A stretch of DNA of 64,000 nt from Muricea muricata (taxonomy: Eukaryota > Cnidaria > Anthozoa > Malacalcyonacea > Plexauridae), in the NCBI GenBank assembly GCA_963855995.1, contig OY979717.1, forward strand, positions 27,361,746 through 27,425,745, given 5' to 3'. The first letter of the stretch is position 1. Each line of letters opens with the position of its first letter. The translations under genes and the position numbers were made by a program. Shown piece after piece: positions 1 to 13,099 of the stretch. The notes under the pieces are model-generated. The model ran no database searches and had not been told where the DNA came from. It saw only the letters and a list, made by a program, of their open reading frames with translations.

Positions 1-25
1 AATTCAAATTTTATTGTGTTGTACA

Positions 26-1856
26 TGTACAGGGCAACCTCACAAGCCAGGGTCTTTACCTACGCCCAGCGCTGCGACAAAGACCCTGGTTCAGGCTGGT
101 CACGTGACACCCCAAAATCTGGGATACTTTTAATTAGGGACCTTTATTTTATTGGGGAGGGGTGGTAGAGTGGCCTATGAATGCATTTGTCGTAAGAAGT
201 TTGTCAAATTGGCAAGAAAGCTCATCAAAAATTGTATATTTGCTGCCGGCGTTTGCAGTCTGTATACGATCACTGATTGCAAAGAACGCGTTTATTATTG
301 AGAGTCTGGATTTATATTACTGCGAAATTTCTGTGGAAATATATAGAAAGAATTACCGCAAGCGACGGCAAAATTTGTAAACAAATGTCAACTGTGCATC
401 GCGGCGACCAGGCGACGAAAAACATATCAGGGCGAGGAGATACATCCATATTATCAACTTTACTATAAAGCCAACAAGAATTTTTCAAAGATAAGTCAAA
501 GGCTCGTCTATACGTGTATTTTTAACAATACAATTTTTTCTTCTATGCACTATGGGATATGTATGGATATGTAGTAATACTTTACATGTATAGAAAATGA
601 ATGACAAATAATAATAATTTTGTTCGATACAGGAATACATTACTTGCACATTATTAAACGAGGAATGTCTGTAGAGGTAGTGCTGTAAATAGTGTGTAAC
701 TTATGTTACATAATAATTGTTGGTGTAAAATTTCTGTCCATATATGTATATACATATTGAGGTCCTGGTAGGGAAGTGTGGATGTTACTCGTCTGATTTT
801 CAAGATATGCTATATATCGCCTCTCGCCTCTCGAAAACAATGCTATGTCTCTTTTGAAAATTTTAATTGTTTCCCCTTATATATGACTATGACAGTATTG
901 ACTATGGTCTATGGCGCTGTCGCTATAGCCAGCGATTGTGCTAACTTGAAGAAAATTTACCCTAGAAGGGCCTCATTATTTTTTACTTTAACTCTTACAT
1001 TGCTATTATTTTGTTCCTCGATTTACGGGGTCAAAACTAACAAATGATAAAAAGAATATGTATATATGAAAATATAATAGAAATTAGAATAATATAGAAA
1101 TATAGAATAATATAGAAATTATATTATGTGCAAATGTCAGTTGCAAAAGGTGAAATATATTTCACTCCATGGGGCCTGTGTTGGACATTCCCATTTTCGT
1201 ATTTATTTCATGCTCTAGAATTCCCCTGTAATACAGTATCTTGCCCTTTTTAAATATCAGTAATCCATTAGTTTCAAAGTAGCTTGCCCTTGGCAATATT
1301 GATCTTTATTGATGATAGACATGATACGCGTAAGGCGTTCACTCTGCGCGTACACTAAATATTTGCATCGGTGCACACACAATTTAATGAAATAATTCAG
1401 AGGTCATGAATGTATATGACATAAACGAATAAAGCAACAGTCAGTGAGAGGCCATTTTAATGTCTTTTAAAACAAACACGGCAACGAAAGACAGACTTAA
1501 CATAAACTTACGATCGCGTGCCGATGCCAGTTGCCCAAGCCCAACTTAACACTTAAACTGTCAATGAAATACTCATGCATGCTTTTAAAGTTCAAACGCT
1601 GACAAGAAATACGGACAAAAAAAGAGAAAAGTACATGATTTTAGATCAGAAAATTCATGTTATTTTTCGCAACCATTACATCTCGCTCCTTGCATTTGAA
1701 ATGTATCGCTTGTATGTGAAAGCATGAAATTTCATACTTTTCCCACCACACAGAGCAAAAGATTTTTGAAAGAGTCACGTCACCAGCCTCAAACAGGGTC
1801 TTTCTCGCAGCGCCGGGCGTAGGTAAAGACCCTAGCTTGCGAGGTTGTGTACAGGG
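26..1856. mobile_element. Mutator-like (MULE) non-autonomous element with 9-bp target duplication
   Basis: Long terminal inverted repeats run from 35 to about 108 and from about 1775 to 1847. Both carry the block GGGTCTTTACCTACGCCC and begin CAACCTC at the outer edge. The element (35-1847, 1.8 kb) is flanked by a perfect 9-base direct repeat TGTACAGGG at 26-34 and 1848-1856. Long TIRs plus a 9-bp duplication are typical of Mutator-like elements. No transposase frame is visible inside; an 89-codon frame at 778-1047 lacks an ATG start and resembles nothing known to me. Confidence 0.72.
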
Positions 1857-2372
1857 TAGCCTATGTAATAAACCCCAAACCTTTGAAATTACCTATTGTT
1901 AAAATTTGAATATTCTATAACATTCTTCAAAAAAATAAATAATTCTATAAAGTACTTGTTTGCTCTGGGGAATTTAAAAATACTCTTCAAATTCTACAAA
2001 ATCAAATCAAGCTTAGCAAAAATGAAAGCAAACAGATTAGCTTTGTCATAATCCATGCATAAAATTTGATCGTTTTTTCAACATCGGTTTCGTTTGTTTT
2101 GTATGGCAAAATAATAGTTAGCACTTCGTGTTACTTTTAATTTATGGCGTCAGTTATGTAGTATAATGTCAGCTAAAGCATTCAAATTCTAACAATAGAT
2201 AGATAAGAATGCATGGATTCATTATCCGCCAAAAAAACACATGGGAAACTGGTAATTGACGTCACAGATATCCCATATGTAGATCCTGTTCTTGTCGGCA
2301 TTAATACCGCAAAGCATTCACAGCTGTTGAGGGGAAGCATGTTTTGTGTAGAGAATACGCATAAGCTCGGGG

Positions 2373-2606
2373 CACAGCATTGGGAATAAACAGCAGGCAC
2401 ACTCAGCAGTGCAACATGTCCCCCTATTTTTATGCAATTGACTGGCCAAAATAGTGGCGAAACGGCCAGTTCAGCGTTCCTATTGGCCAGAAAAGGCAGT
2501 TGACTGGCCAGAACCTGCATAATGAACATGCGTAATGAGACATGCGTGGAGACATAAACTTCAAAGGTTCCGACACGAGTTGCCTTTCTGTTTATTTCTA
2601 TTTTGT
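2373..2606 (+). mobile_element. MITE family B, copy 1
   Basis: A 234-base element with an imperfect TIR (left CACAGCATTGGGAATAAACAG, right ending CTGTTTATTTCTATTTTGT) and an interior with repeated ACTGGCCAGAA and ATGCGTGGAGAC blocks. The flanks GCTCGGGG and GCTCAGGG (7 of 8 match) suggest an 8-bp target duplication, as for hAT elements. The same sequence recurs at 2663, 31575 and 51273. Confidence 0.7.
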
Positions 2607-2662
2607 GCTCAGGGTAAAATAAAAGACAAAACACAGAAATCCACCGACACATGCGACGTGAG

Positions 2663-2895
2663 CACAGAATAGACATAAGCAGAAAGGCCACTCAGCAGTG
2701 CAACATTTCTCCCTATTTTTATCCAATTGACTGGCCAGAATAATGGCGGAACGGCCTGTTCAGCGTTCCTATTGGCCAGAAAAGGCAATTGACTGGCCAG
2801 AACCTGCATAATGAGCATGCGTAATGCGACATGCGTGGAGACACAAACTTCAAAGGTTCCGACTCGAGTGGCCCTTCTGTTTATTTCTATTCTGT
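2663..2895 (+). mobile_element. MITE family B, copy 2
   Basis: A close copy of the element at 2373-2606, in the same orientation and only about 56 bases downstream. The TIR reads CACAGAATAGACATAAGCAG on the left and its complement on the right. Flanks carry the identical 8-base direct repeat GACGTGAG, so this copy best defines the element ends and its probable 8-bp hAT-like duplication. Confidence 0.78.
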
Positions 2896-2896
2896 G

Positions 2897-4444
2897 ACGT
2901 GAGCATGCACAGGAACACTGAACACCAGCGCAAGACTCGGCTTTCTATTCGTGTGCCTGAGAATAAAAGTGATTAAGAAAGAAAGTTATTAAGAGAAAGT
3001 TTTTTTTATATTGATTATGCTTATATGTCGCCAGTAAAAGCTTGGCTTTAGCCTTTTTAGAACACTTTTCAAGTTGATGTAATCTTGTACATGGTCAAGG
3101 AGTTGAGCAATATTGATGGGGAGATGATTGTAAAGAGTAAACATATAAGAATGATCATATACGAAGAAAGAAATGGTTTTTGTATATCGAAGCTTATACG
3201 TGCACAACTAGATCACAACTACATCGTACCGCACACTGTCGTACTAGTCTTGACCAGCGACCACCGGAAACGGTAGCCACGTTGGTGGTATGAAGACAAA
3301 AGAATCTCATTGTATTTCATTGATTTTGGCACCAACGTGAGTTACATGCCCACTGCTTTGTTGACTTTCTGATCTCGTGGAATTGTTTTAAATCAAAAAT
3401 CATTGCTACGTTTTCAGAAGTGCAATGATCATCTAAAGTATTAATATATTTGCATGTGTTGTATTTATCATATGTTTGCTTACAAAATTATGATTCCTCC
3501 TCTTTAGATGGCATTGTTTTAAACAAGGGATGCATCATCCATGACACTGACAGTTCTTTTGTTGTATTTCTCGGTGTAGCAGACAGCATGTGTCATAACT
3601 TTTTTCGGGTAAGTTTAAATAATTAAAGCAGGGGTAGTGCTGGCGGATAGTGCGTCGTGCCCCGCGCCACTGAGGCCCTGCTTACACTAACCGGTTTACT
3701 TTTCATATCGGATTAATTCTCACTCCGATCGAAAAATTTGCGGGTTTACTAGCTCCGCAGTGAACTCATACTGTCAGGTGTCAAACTGCTGAAATATGTT
3801 GGGATATATTAAAAACAACAATACTTTCTTGATATTGTGACTAAAATTGTTATAGAGCTCTACTGAGCATTGCTTTTTCTCGCTACGATTCAAATTAACG
3901 AATATTTCCATAAAAACATTGTCCTTCCGAAAGCGACAGTCACTTTTATTTATGTATTTATCAGAAATGGTTAGTAGAGTTACAAAGCTAGATAAACGAG
4001 GCATATGAAGCATTATGATATCGTACAAAATAAAATACTGTTTCTGAAACATTTCTGAAATATTATATAGGCAACATTTTAAAAGATTTGTGTCGGTGAA
4101 GATAAATGAACATAAAAACTTAACTCGTTATAAACGCTTTGAAGTTTACCTGGTTTCGAGACCATGTCTGGAATTACTACAGTGCGAACCATGGTATTAG
4201 TTTTATAAGATATATATGCCGTACGTATTCAAGATAAGCAGTGTTATTCATTAAAACTTACGAAGATCAAAACAAAGTTGTGAGAAGAACCTGGCGATGT
4301 TGATATTTAATTTGATGTTAGTCACATGACTGAAAAAATATGGCGTTGTTCCATATTTGAGGTGGACCACGCCATCAGTTTCAAAAATATGACAACACGA
4401 TAGGACGTCGTTTTTAACTTAATTGGAAGTGGAAACGACATTCT
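2897..4444. other. Non-genic stretch
   Basis: AT-rich sequence with no reading frame or repeat that I can support, apart from a short inverted pair ACGTTGGTGG/CACCAACGT near 3280-3340. Confidence 0.5.
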
Positions 4445-5485
4445 TTAACCAAAAACAGCATAGGTAGCAACAAGAGAATGTTTTAGTTAGAAAATAAACG
4501 AAATTGGTGTCATATTGGAGGATTTTTCAAAGAATACGTGGAATGGAGGAAAAGAGGGATTCTGGACTTCTAAAATGGATAAGAATGGGAGGTATTAGGC
4601 GTTTGAAGGAGAACTGTTCGTAAATTATCATGATCAACGTCTATCAACATTTTGAGAAAGTTTGCTTTGCCATATATCTTCAAAACTAGCAATGATGGAT
4701 TCCTGGTAAGCAATAATGATTCTAAAAATATACCTTAACTACTGTCATGGAAGAAACGCTTGAAACTGGATTAAGCGAAAAGTGCATGAAAGCACAACGG
4801 AATTGTTATGTTTTGACAGACAAGTCGAGATCAATATGATAATACCCTAATGCTGGGAAAAGGAACTTCTGTTGAATGGTTTTAGGTACCTGCCAAAGAA
4901 GTGGTAGAACGATTATTTAGATGCGTATTATTAGCGACCAACATGTCTTCATATGTGATGCGTATTATTAGCGACCAACATGTCTTCATGTGCCTAAATG
5001 TGCAAAAGAGACCTCTGATCTCTATTTCCGCTGTTACTAGCGGAACTTTACCACTTTTTTGTTGACTCCTTAGCCTCGCCGGTCACACAACATAATTGAA
5101 TATCAGTAATCTAACCCATGCATGCATTTTCCAAGCTTTATCATTCTGATTTCGTCTGCCTGTCAAAAGGACAAACTTCCGTTGTGCTTTCAAGCATTTT
5201 TTGCCTCAATCCAGTTCCAAACGTTTATTCCCCGACACCAGTGGAGGTATTTTTAGGATTATTATTTCTTACCAGGAATCCATCATTGCTAGTTTTGAAG
5301 ATATATGGCAAAGCACACTTTCTCAAACGCCTAATACCTCCCATCCTTATCCGTTTTAGAAGTTCAGAATCCCACTTTTCTTCCGTTCCACGTATTCTTT
5401 GAAAAATCCTCCAACTACGACACCAAGTTCGTTTATTTTCTAGCTAAAAAATTCTCTTGTTGTTACCTGTGCTGTTTTTGGTTAA
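4445..5485. mobile_element. TTAA-target DNA transposon remnant 1
   Basis: Inverted arms at 4449-4730 and 5248-5481 match over about 235 bases (the left arm has about 45 extra bases near 4608-4655). The tips read CCAAAAACAGC and GCTGTTTTTGG and are each bordered by TTAA (4445-4448, 5482-5485), the target used by piggyBac and Kolobok transposases. The 0.5 kb interior has no transposase, only a tandem 37-base duplication at 4921-4993. Confidence 0.65.
4921..4993. repeat. Tandem 37-base duplication
   Basis: Two near-perfect units starting ATGCGTATTATTAGCGACC, at 4921 and 4958, inside the TTAA element. Confidence 0.85.
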
Positions 5486-5501
5486 ACAATGTAAATGGTA
5501 G

Positions 5502-7281
5502 GCATATAAAGAAGCAGTGTCATATCTTACGCGCACGCTTCTGCGCATAAAAAAACTTGAAAGCGTTAGGCCAACGTTTTGATGTTTAATTTAGAATCCA
5601 AGATGACGTCGGCAGACAACACAATATGATATATTAAAAAACTGACGTCACTGATAGTGAAAGTACTTGATTATAGCTAGCACTTGATTATATTTTTTAT
5701 TATCTTCCTCTTCATATTTATAGCCCTTGTAGCTCTTGGGGTTCACCTTGGCGATTGTGATGCAAAGTATGCGGAGGTTCCTCATTAAAAAATGCAACCC
5801 TATTTTTCAGCATAGTTTGAATGCTATAAAATAAAGAATTAATGACGATATCAGAGACTAGCTCTTTGTAGATTGATCTAGTGGTTTCCAATAATGCGTT
5901 AGAAGGGAACAGGAGGGTGCTCACTGCGACTGCGAGCAAAAAATGGTTGTGTGATGTAGCGGCCGTTCAGACTCATGTGCGAATATATTTTAAATAATAA
6001 CTATGCTAAACTTACATGTCTCATTGTCTCTGCGAATGTGGTCAATGTATTTTATGAAACATACAAGAATAAGCAAAATCGATACAAACATTTAAATACG
6101 CGGCGCAATTTAAAGTAGGTTCACACACTGAAATATTACTATTACTGCAATGCATATTGTTACATTATTATTACAAAATTCAAATACTCAACAATTCAAT
6201 TCTTGATGTGATTGCGAATCATGTCAAACATAAAACGTCGGTTATATAAGATGCCTTTATCCATGAAAATAAAGTGTAATTAGGATGACATATGGTTCGT
6301 CACGTTCATTAGTATTCTTTATATGATGTTCATCCTAATTGGCTTTACAATGCGGCGTATTTGAAGTCATTTAATACACTCGTACTCGCCAAAAATATGG
6401 TAAATATGATAAAAGCTTCTTCCCATGTACTGAATAGTGTTTTTTTTGCATTAGGTAATTTGTCTATCGCATTGTATACTTTTAGTATAATCACATAGGT
6501 GAAAAATGAAAGTTCTCTGCTCTAATTTGTACGCCGAAAGTGTGATTTTTCATTAATACTGCGACGACAAATGAAATTTTCTAGTAATATCATTTTTAAA
6601 AATGTTTCACCGATTTGTTTATGTTTTTAGTTTTAAAAAAATCCCGCGCCCCACGGGGCTTGTGATCCGTGCCGTTTAATTTTTAATCGGCACACTACTC
6701 ACGTTGTATGCAGTGTATAAGAATGTATCACGTTGTATGCAGTGTATAAGAATGTAGGTAAGCAAAACCATTTAAACTCAAAATTCAAATTATCCACAAA
6801 CTATTGTATTAATTAGACAGCCCTAGCTCGCCTTTCCTTACAATGGGAATCTGCCAATAAATTTTATAGGCATTTTGCTCCGTAATTTTATGCATATAAA
6901 GGAGCATTGTCATATCTTACGAGCACGCTTCTGCGCATAAAAAAAACTTGAAAGCGATAGGCCAACGTTTTGATGTTTAGAATCCAAGATGACGTCGGCA
7001 GACGACAATCAATATGATATGCTTAAAAACTGACGTCACCGATAATGAAAAATAAGCTCGTACTTGATTATATTTTTTATTATCTTCCTCTTCTTATCGA
7101 TAGCTCCTGTAGCTCTTGAGGTTCACCTTGGCGATTGTGATGCAAAGTATGCTGAGGGTCCTTGTACCTTCCCATGTACCGAAATAACCGAATAGTGTTT
7201 TTTGTATTAGGTAATTTGCCTATCACATTACATACTTTTAGTATAATCACATAGGCGAAAAATGAAAGTTCTCTACTCTAC
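5502..7281 (+). repeat. Interrupted local direct duplication
   Basis: 5502-5783 matches 6892-7163 (both contain ATCTTACG, GCGCATAAAAAAA, CCAAGATGACGTCGGCAG and GGTTCACCTTGGCGATTGTG). 6421-6525 matches 7170-7281 (TTTAGTATAATCACATAGG). The second copy is continuous; the first is split by 637 bases (5784-6420), so either that block was inserted or the second copy lost it. No TIR or long reading frame is visible in the split. Confidence 0.75.
6700..6757. repeat. Tandem 29-base duplication
   Basis: Two units beginning CACGTTGTATGCAGTGTATA at 6700 and 6729, identical by eye. Confidence 0.85.
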
Positions 7282-7346
7282 TATTTTTGTCATTTTTCAC
7301 CAATGGGAATGGTATACCCGAAAAACTATTCATCATGATTGAGGTA

Positions 7347-7379
7347 AATATTCACCTCTGCTTCGTCTCGGTGAATATT
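7347..7379. repeat. Short palindrome with TTCG-rich loop
   Basis: Arms AATATTCACC and GGTGAATATT surround TCTGCTTCGTCTC. It belongs by pattern to the hairpins at 46370, 47404 and 57302. Confidence 0.6.
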
Positions 7380-7399
7380 CGTCGATAATCACTTCGAAT

Positions 7400-8985
7400 T
7401 CGGCGAATAATTTTTGGTTAAAAGTTTGTATATTGTGTACTACTTGACGTCAAGCCAAGCATTAAGTAGTATCTAATATACGAGCAAGAGTGCTTTATCA
7501 TTTATATCTGATAAATCACGAATTGTGAGCTTGTTGAATAGCTTCAAAAACGATCCGTTTTATATGCTCATCTTGTCCGGTTTTTTGCGAAAGAATTTTC
7601 AATATAGATGTTGTATACAGCCGAGAAATCTTTTGTGAAAGTCCACGTGTGTTTTTTCACATGAAAAGACTCCTTCACGACTATGTTTTCCTTCGTGTTT
7701 TGCTCATGAATTACTCGTATAATATTTTAAGCCAGACATATATGTTCAAATATTTTAAACATTGACAATTCACAAGGAAATGTATTAAATCGTCACTGTA
7801 ACAACAAAGCTAGCAATCAAGTGCATGAAATGACTCGTGTAGCTTACACAGATTAATTGTTATCCCGACATTCATGATACTAAATATTTAATATAACAGC
7901 ACTAGTGTAATATTTAAAAAAGGGATGCTTAGGAAAGTATTTTAACGTTTTAATACGTGGCCGGGAGGTAAAAACTGCCCCGTACATGGGAACATATTTT
8001 CACCAAAACTACGTCGTAATGACGTTAACTGGTTTTACCCTGGGATAAATTCAGTTAATGAACAAAAAATGCATCTGATCAGGGAGGTCACTTTGGTGTA
8101 CTTTCATTCCCAGACAAAGGGCTGTTTTTTTGCCTTACGACACCGAATTCAAACGTTTGAATGGCCTTCTTTGCATGATGTTTTTTAAAAATAAATGACA
8201 CTGCGCAAATAAATGCACAAAGAAGTCTTTGATTCTAAAATATAAAATTTCGTGTGATATCCAATTTAAAACACGAGGAGGAGGGCTTTATCAGCAGAAG
8301 TTCTGATTGGCTACAAGCTAACAGCACGTTTACAGTCTTAGACGATAGCGAAATAAACTTGCATTCGCAGATTAATACGAAGAATACGACGGTTTGGTTT
8401 GGTTTGGACGTTCGACCTTTTTGCTTATATAATTACGTCATTGAATTCCGAGAGTTTTTCCAAAATAAATGTCAAGAAATATGTAGGGCGACAAAGCGAA
8501 ATCATTCAAAAACAATAAAAATAAATCAAAAATACGGAAAAGACGACGAAAAACGCGCCAACAGAAGGAAACATGAACGGAAACGTACATAAAAGGTAGC
8601 CGTATTCAGACTATTCAGTAGCCGTAATGATTCCACATTTTAATTTCAAAGTTTGCGTTTCTTTATTTTGTAAAAACAAGACTGTAGCTTTATTGTAAGT
8701 GTGAAAATAGTTTACAGGTGAAAATACGACCGTAGCTATTTTAATAAAAAATGCATGGCTTGAAATGGTTTTTATTGCCAAACAAAGATTTAATAGCTTA
8801 TAAATATATAAGAACATTTTTAATAATAATGTAGCGTAATAAATTGTATTTCATACCGTACCAAAGTTCACACTAAGCATAATGACATACGGACCACAGA
8901 CATTTAAAAAATTATTTAAGTATTTTTTCATTAAAACTGGTATTATCTTTCATTATTTTCACAGTTGTTTAAAAAATATAGAACG
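7400..8985. other. Non-genic stretch
   Basis: No supported gene. A 112-codon frame at 8254-8592 is lysine/arginine-rich, has no recognisable domain and sits in AT-rich sequence, so I do not call it. A CTGATTGG box lies at 8303-8310. Confidence 0.45.
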
Positions 8986-8988
8986 CGT

Positions 8989-9232
8989 TACACAGCAAAA
9001 ACTGAACAACCTGTTCTGGCTTGATGAAAACTGCAATAAACAATGTTTTGCTGCCCACATTGTTCAATGTTGTCAACAATATTGTTCAACATTGTTACAC
9101 CTGACTGCAGGCTAATTCAGGCTCAACAATACTGAACAATATTGTTGACAACATTGAGCAAAGTGGGCAGCAAAACATTGTTCATTGTTGTTTTCATCAG
9201 GCCAGAACAGGTTGTTAATTTTTTGCTGTGTA
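8989..9232. mobile_element. Palindromic MITE with TA target duplication
   Basis: The 240-base element (8991-9230) is nearly one perfect inverted repeat. It starts CACAGCAAAAACTGAACAAC and ends with the complement, and both ends are bordered by TA, as for Tc1/mariner-mobilised MITEs. Open frames across it on both strands are by-products of the palindrome. Confidence 0.8.
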
Positions 9233-12200
9233 GTAAAAACTGCCGTGTCGGCGAGTTGCTTTGACAACAATCCTGAGAATACTTCATGTTCCGAAAATGT
9301 AATTGCACCTTTGATATATTGAGGCGAGGGGTTTTGCATGCATGCATGCATGTATTTCTAGTTATATGATATTATTTAAACTCAAAGAGCACCTTCATAT
9401 GATTTTAGACTATGTGTCCCTAGACAAGGTTTAAGCAGTTTTTCATTAGATTGTGTAAACAAGTCTGGAGCTTTTTAAAGTAATCTGGAATGAAAACGTT
9501 TGGAAACGACACCCTGTGCACGTAGCCTTAGTGTTTTACTTGAAGTACTTTCAAGTACACAAAAATCAAGTTTTTTCTTTGAAAAAAGGTGAAAGTTGGT
9601 TCGCTTCTCGTACAAACATCGCCATTTTCAAAAAAAAAACTAATTGGTGGCATATTATCATGTGATCGATATATTCCCTAGGGAAGATATGGAAAATATT
9701 TCACTGTGCATTTTTAGTACTGTTTACTGTGTTGTAAATAAAGTTCTGTGCTGTCCTTTTATTCGTTTATCTTGTTCACAAAGAAAGGTTGGTTAAAAGG
9801 ACATTAACTTTCTTGTGTGTATGCGTAAAACATAGAATGCATCGTAAAGAAACAGTGGAATGCATGTGGCCTTCACTTATTAGGCGTGCCATGAAAATGT
9901 GTATCTCAGCGGTCACAATAGATTAAGATGCGACAGAATTGATGATTAGGTCCAGTATATGTTTCAGTAAGATCACTTTGATCAAGCATTCTTCCAAACT
10001 ACTGTCAGGACCAGGATTCAACATTGCATTGATAGCACAGTTAAAAAACAGCCTATAATTTGGACACGATTAAGAAAAAAATTCAAAATAGAGTCAAACA
10101 CAGAAGGATCATGAAATTCCTCACGGATTTTTCACTCAACGGAAAGCAACAAATTAAAAAAGGTCTTATATTAGCCATATTTGGATCACATTTTTTGGTA
10201 TTGTATCCTGCAATAAAACACATAGGCCTAATTTGGGTAATATTAACTTCAAAAAAACTTTTGGGACCATTTATTTTAAAGCAGTGTTGACTGCATGATC
10301 TTTATACAGTAGACAGTGATTATAAATAGTGCTAAAGAATGGTATTTTTCTTTTTTTTAACACTTAACAGTATAAGTAAAACTAATAACATTATTGACCG
10401 TTGAAATACCAAAGCATGCACAGAATATGTACAGAATATTTGGAGTCACACCCAAAGATCTATTATTTTCTTTGACTAGCGTAAATAAGCATCCTGATTT
10501 TTAAAACAAATAAAAATAATAGGATGATTAAATAGCAGAGCTCAAAATGTCAGAAATGCCACCCAGCATTTCCAAATTTTTGGTGTTTACGACTGTTTAT
10601 AATCTTTAGATTTTTGTCGGATTTATAGCAATCAATCTATTTTTTCAGGCCAATGTCACCTTAATTAGTAATAAATTCATTTTGCCAGGGAAATGCCACC
10701 TTATAATCCGGTCACACGCCGTGTCATTTTTTGCATTTTTTTCAATTGCTTACGAGGGGGCAATATTAATATCATTTTATTATAATCCATAACTAAACTA
10801 GCTACGTATACTTCTGCTGATTTCAGTTCTTGGTATGCCTTTCTCCTCACTTTGAATTTAATACCCATCAGATGGGTTTATTGCAAAGTTTACTTATTTA
10901 CAATATTATTGCTGCCATTGGTATCTTATTATACATCAAATATCATTTTTTTTTCTTATGCAAAACCATTGTGCCATTCCATCTGTTACTAATTAATAGA
11001 GGGGTACTGGTTACAGTCCTTAATGTAAACAAACGCTTTGTTTGCATTTTGAAGTTCTATATTTATGATATATGATATACTAACTGAATATCTGACAATG
11101 TTCTGGTTGGCTATGCTCGTAAATAAATGTAAACCAATTAATGTTTCTATTCAAAAAAAGATCGAAAGATGAATAATTTGGACAATGTTTACAACTGTTA
11201 TGAGCAGGACCGATACAATGAATCAAATGAGTTAAAGTTCATTATTGGCAAGTTTTTCAGAAACCTGTACGGATTATATGCAATTTTTTTCATGGATTTA
11301 AATCCACTACCCTCCCCCCCCCCCCGCCTCCCCTTACATGTATTTATTATATGACAAATAGAGATATGAAATAGTGTTATCAATATATGTTTTTTTCAAT
11401 TAACTACGCATATATTTCACTGAGATTTATTTTGTAAAATGCTGTATTTCAGTTTCATTCATGGTACAAAAAAAAGGTTATTGTTATTATTTTGTCTTCC
11501 TCCATTGATAATTAGCGTCAATATTACCTTCTTTACGGAATACTGACACAAGCCCTGCCAATGCTGTTGTTCATCTAACATCCTATATTGGTAATGTATG
11601 TTCAAATACACGGTTTCATTTCTCAGTAAATCTTTTCACACATGACTTAATTTAATAATTGAGTAATTCGGGTTTTGCTTTTACACTAGCTGCATGAAGG
11701 CAGTCATGCATGCTAGCGATAATTGAAGTTATTTAATATAGATACAATTTCCAATTTGAATATGTCGTCAGCAAGGCATTTTTCCAACGTTATCGCAACG
11801 GCCATCTTGCCAAGAGAGAAAAACAATGGTATACGACTGAATAATGTTTACCATCAAGCTGGAACTGAATATAGAGGGTATCGGTATCTTATAGTTGAGT
11901 TCAATCGGCTAATATTGAATTTGAAGCCAAAATATTTTTGATTAGATAAGCCATTCTAAAATATGTCAAAGCTGTTGAAATCCGATTGCGATGTGTTTAA
12001 GTTTGTTACAGCAAATATCTTCTCCTATCAAATTTAAAGCATGTAGCTTTCATACCTCTTTTAATCTAAATTCAAACGATATAGGTGTTATAAATAGTAA
12101 CGAAAACGTACCGCACCTTAATATATATTAGTGCTAATACGTCATATTTTCTGTATCTTTCACTTCGAAGAATATGTTTTCTGTATGGTTTGGAAAATTT

Positions 12201-13098
12201 CCCCATGCACCTTATGCAGTGCACTGATGTTCCGTTAATTGAGACGGAACTAAGTCTCACTAGCCTTACTTTAGAGGTCAATGCATAGCGAGTATAATAT
12301 GCACACGACAATGTACCCAAGTGATAAATGTCCCGCTTCGAGACGAAGTATATTGCATCTATATACCGTGTTTCTTCTACTTTGCGAGTTTGTCGCCGAG
12401 CATGAAAGGTTTCATTGTGGGAAGTATATCCAAAACTTGAATGCTCGATAAGTTTTCATTAACTGAGAGTAATTGTTATAAAATGGGCTGGGGCTATACT
12501 CTCTGTGCATGTTTTGTCCCTAACAAATGCGAAATACAGTAAAAGAACCAGATAGTTGGTTCATGCAACCTCACATGGTCGATGCTCGGTTGATACTTTG
12601 TTTCAGTATAACCTACTGCGACCTAACCTAATAATCACGGTGTTACATGTAGTAATTTTTGCTGCAAATAGCAGCGGGATTCTGAATAGGGGCAATGTTA
12701 TCTATAAATGGTCGAAAATCGAGAGAGACTACGTAAAACTATATTTTCCTTTGCCTGAACATTTTTCATCACATTTCTTATGATTTATCTCTCACTAAAG
12801 TTGCGCGCGAAATTCGAGAATATAAGAATAATATAATAAGAACTATAGAGAGCAAACCACACTCGCAACTTTCGATACGCTATATCTTAAATAACATTAG
12901 TGTAATCCGGCTGTGCCATGATTGCATTGCAAGTTACAAAAACGATCGCCTCGTGTAACATGGCCTTATAATTAATTAAATGATGCAGTGGTTTGAGCCA
13001 CCCGCATTTCACATAATATAATGCTGCGAGTTCGATCTTCAAGAGAGACCTCTCAATATCCTAGGCCTCATATAAAAAGACTGTAATTAAACGCTCCA
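9233..13098. other. Non-genic stretch
   Basis: AT-rich sequence with short frames only (under 85 codons) and none with a recognisable motif. It includes a GCATGCATGCATGCATG run near 9337-9351 and a poly-C tract near 11314-11326. Confidence 0.45.
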
Positions 13099-13099
13099 A

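Noticed and set aside
778..1047. 89-codon plus frame with hydrophobic segments
   Set aside because: No ATG start, inside a Mutator-like element, no transposase or other motif.
2182..2818. Minus-strand frames of 169 and 69 codons
   Set aside because: They lie across the two family B MITEs and share sequence only because the MITE is repeated.
8254..8592. 112-codon plus frame
   Set aside because: Lys/Arg/Asn-rich as expected from AT-rich DNA, no motif, no splice or conservation evidence.
12981..13040. tRNA-like words around GCGAGTTCGATC
   Set aside because: Does not fold as a tRNA; no tail or duplication to support a SINE.
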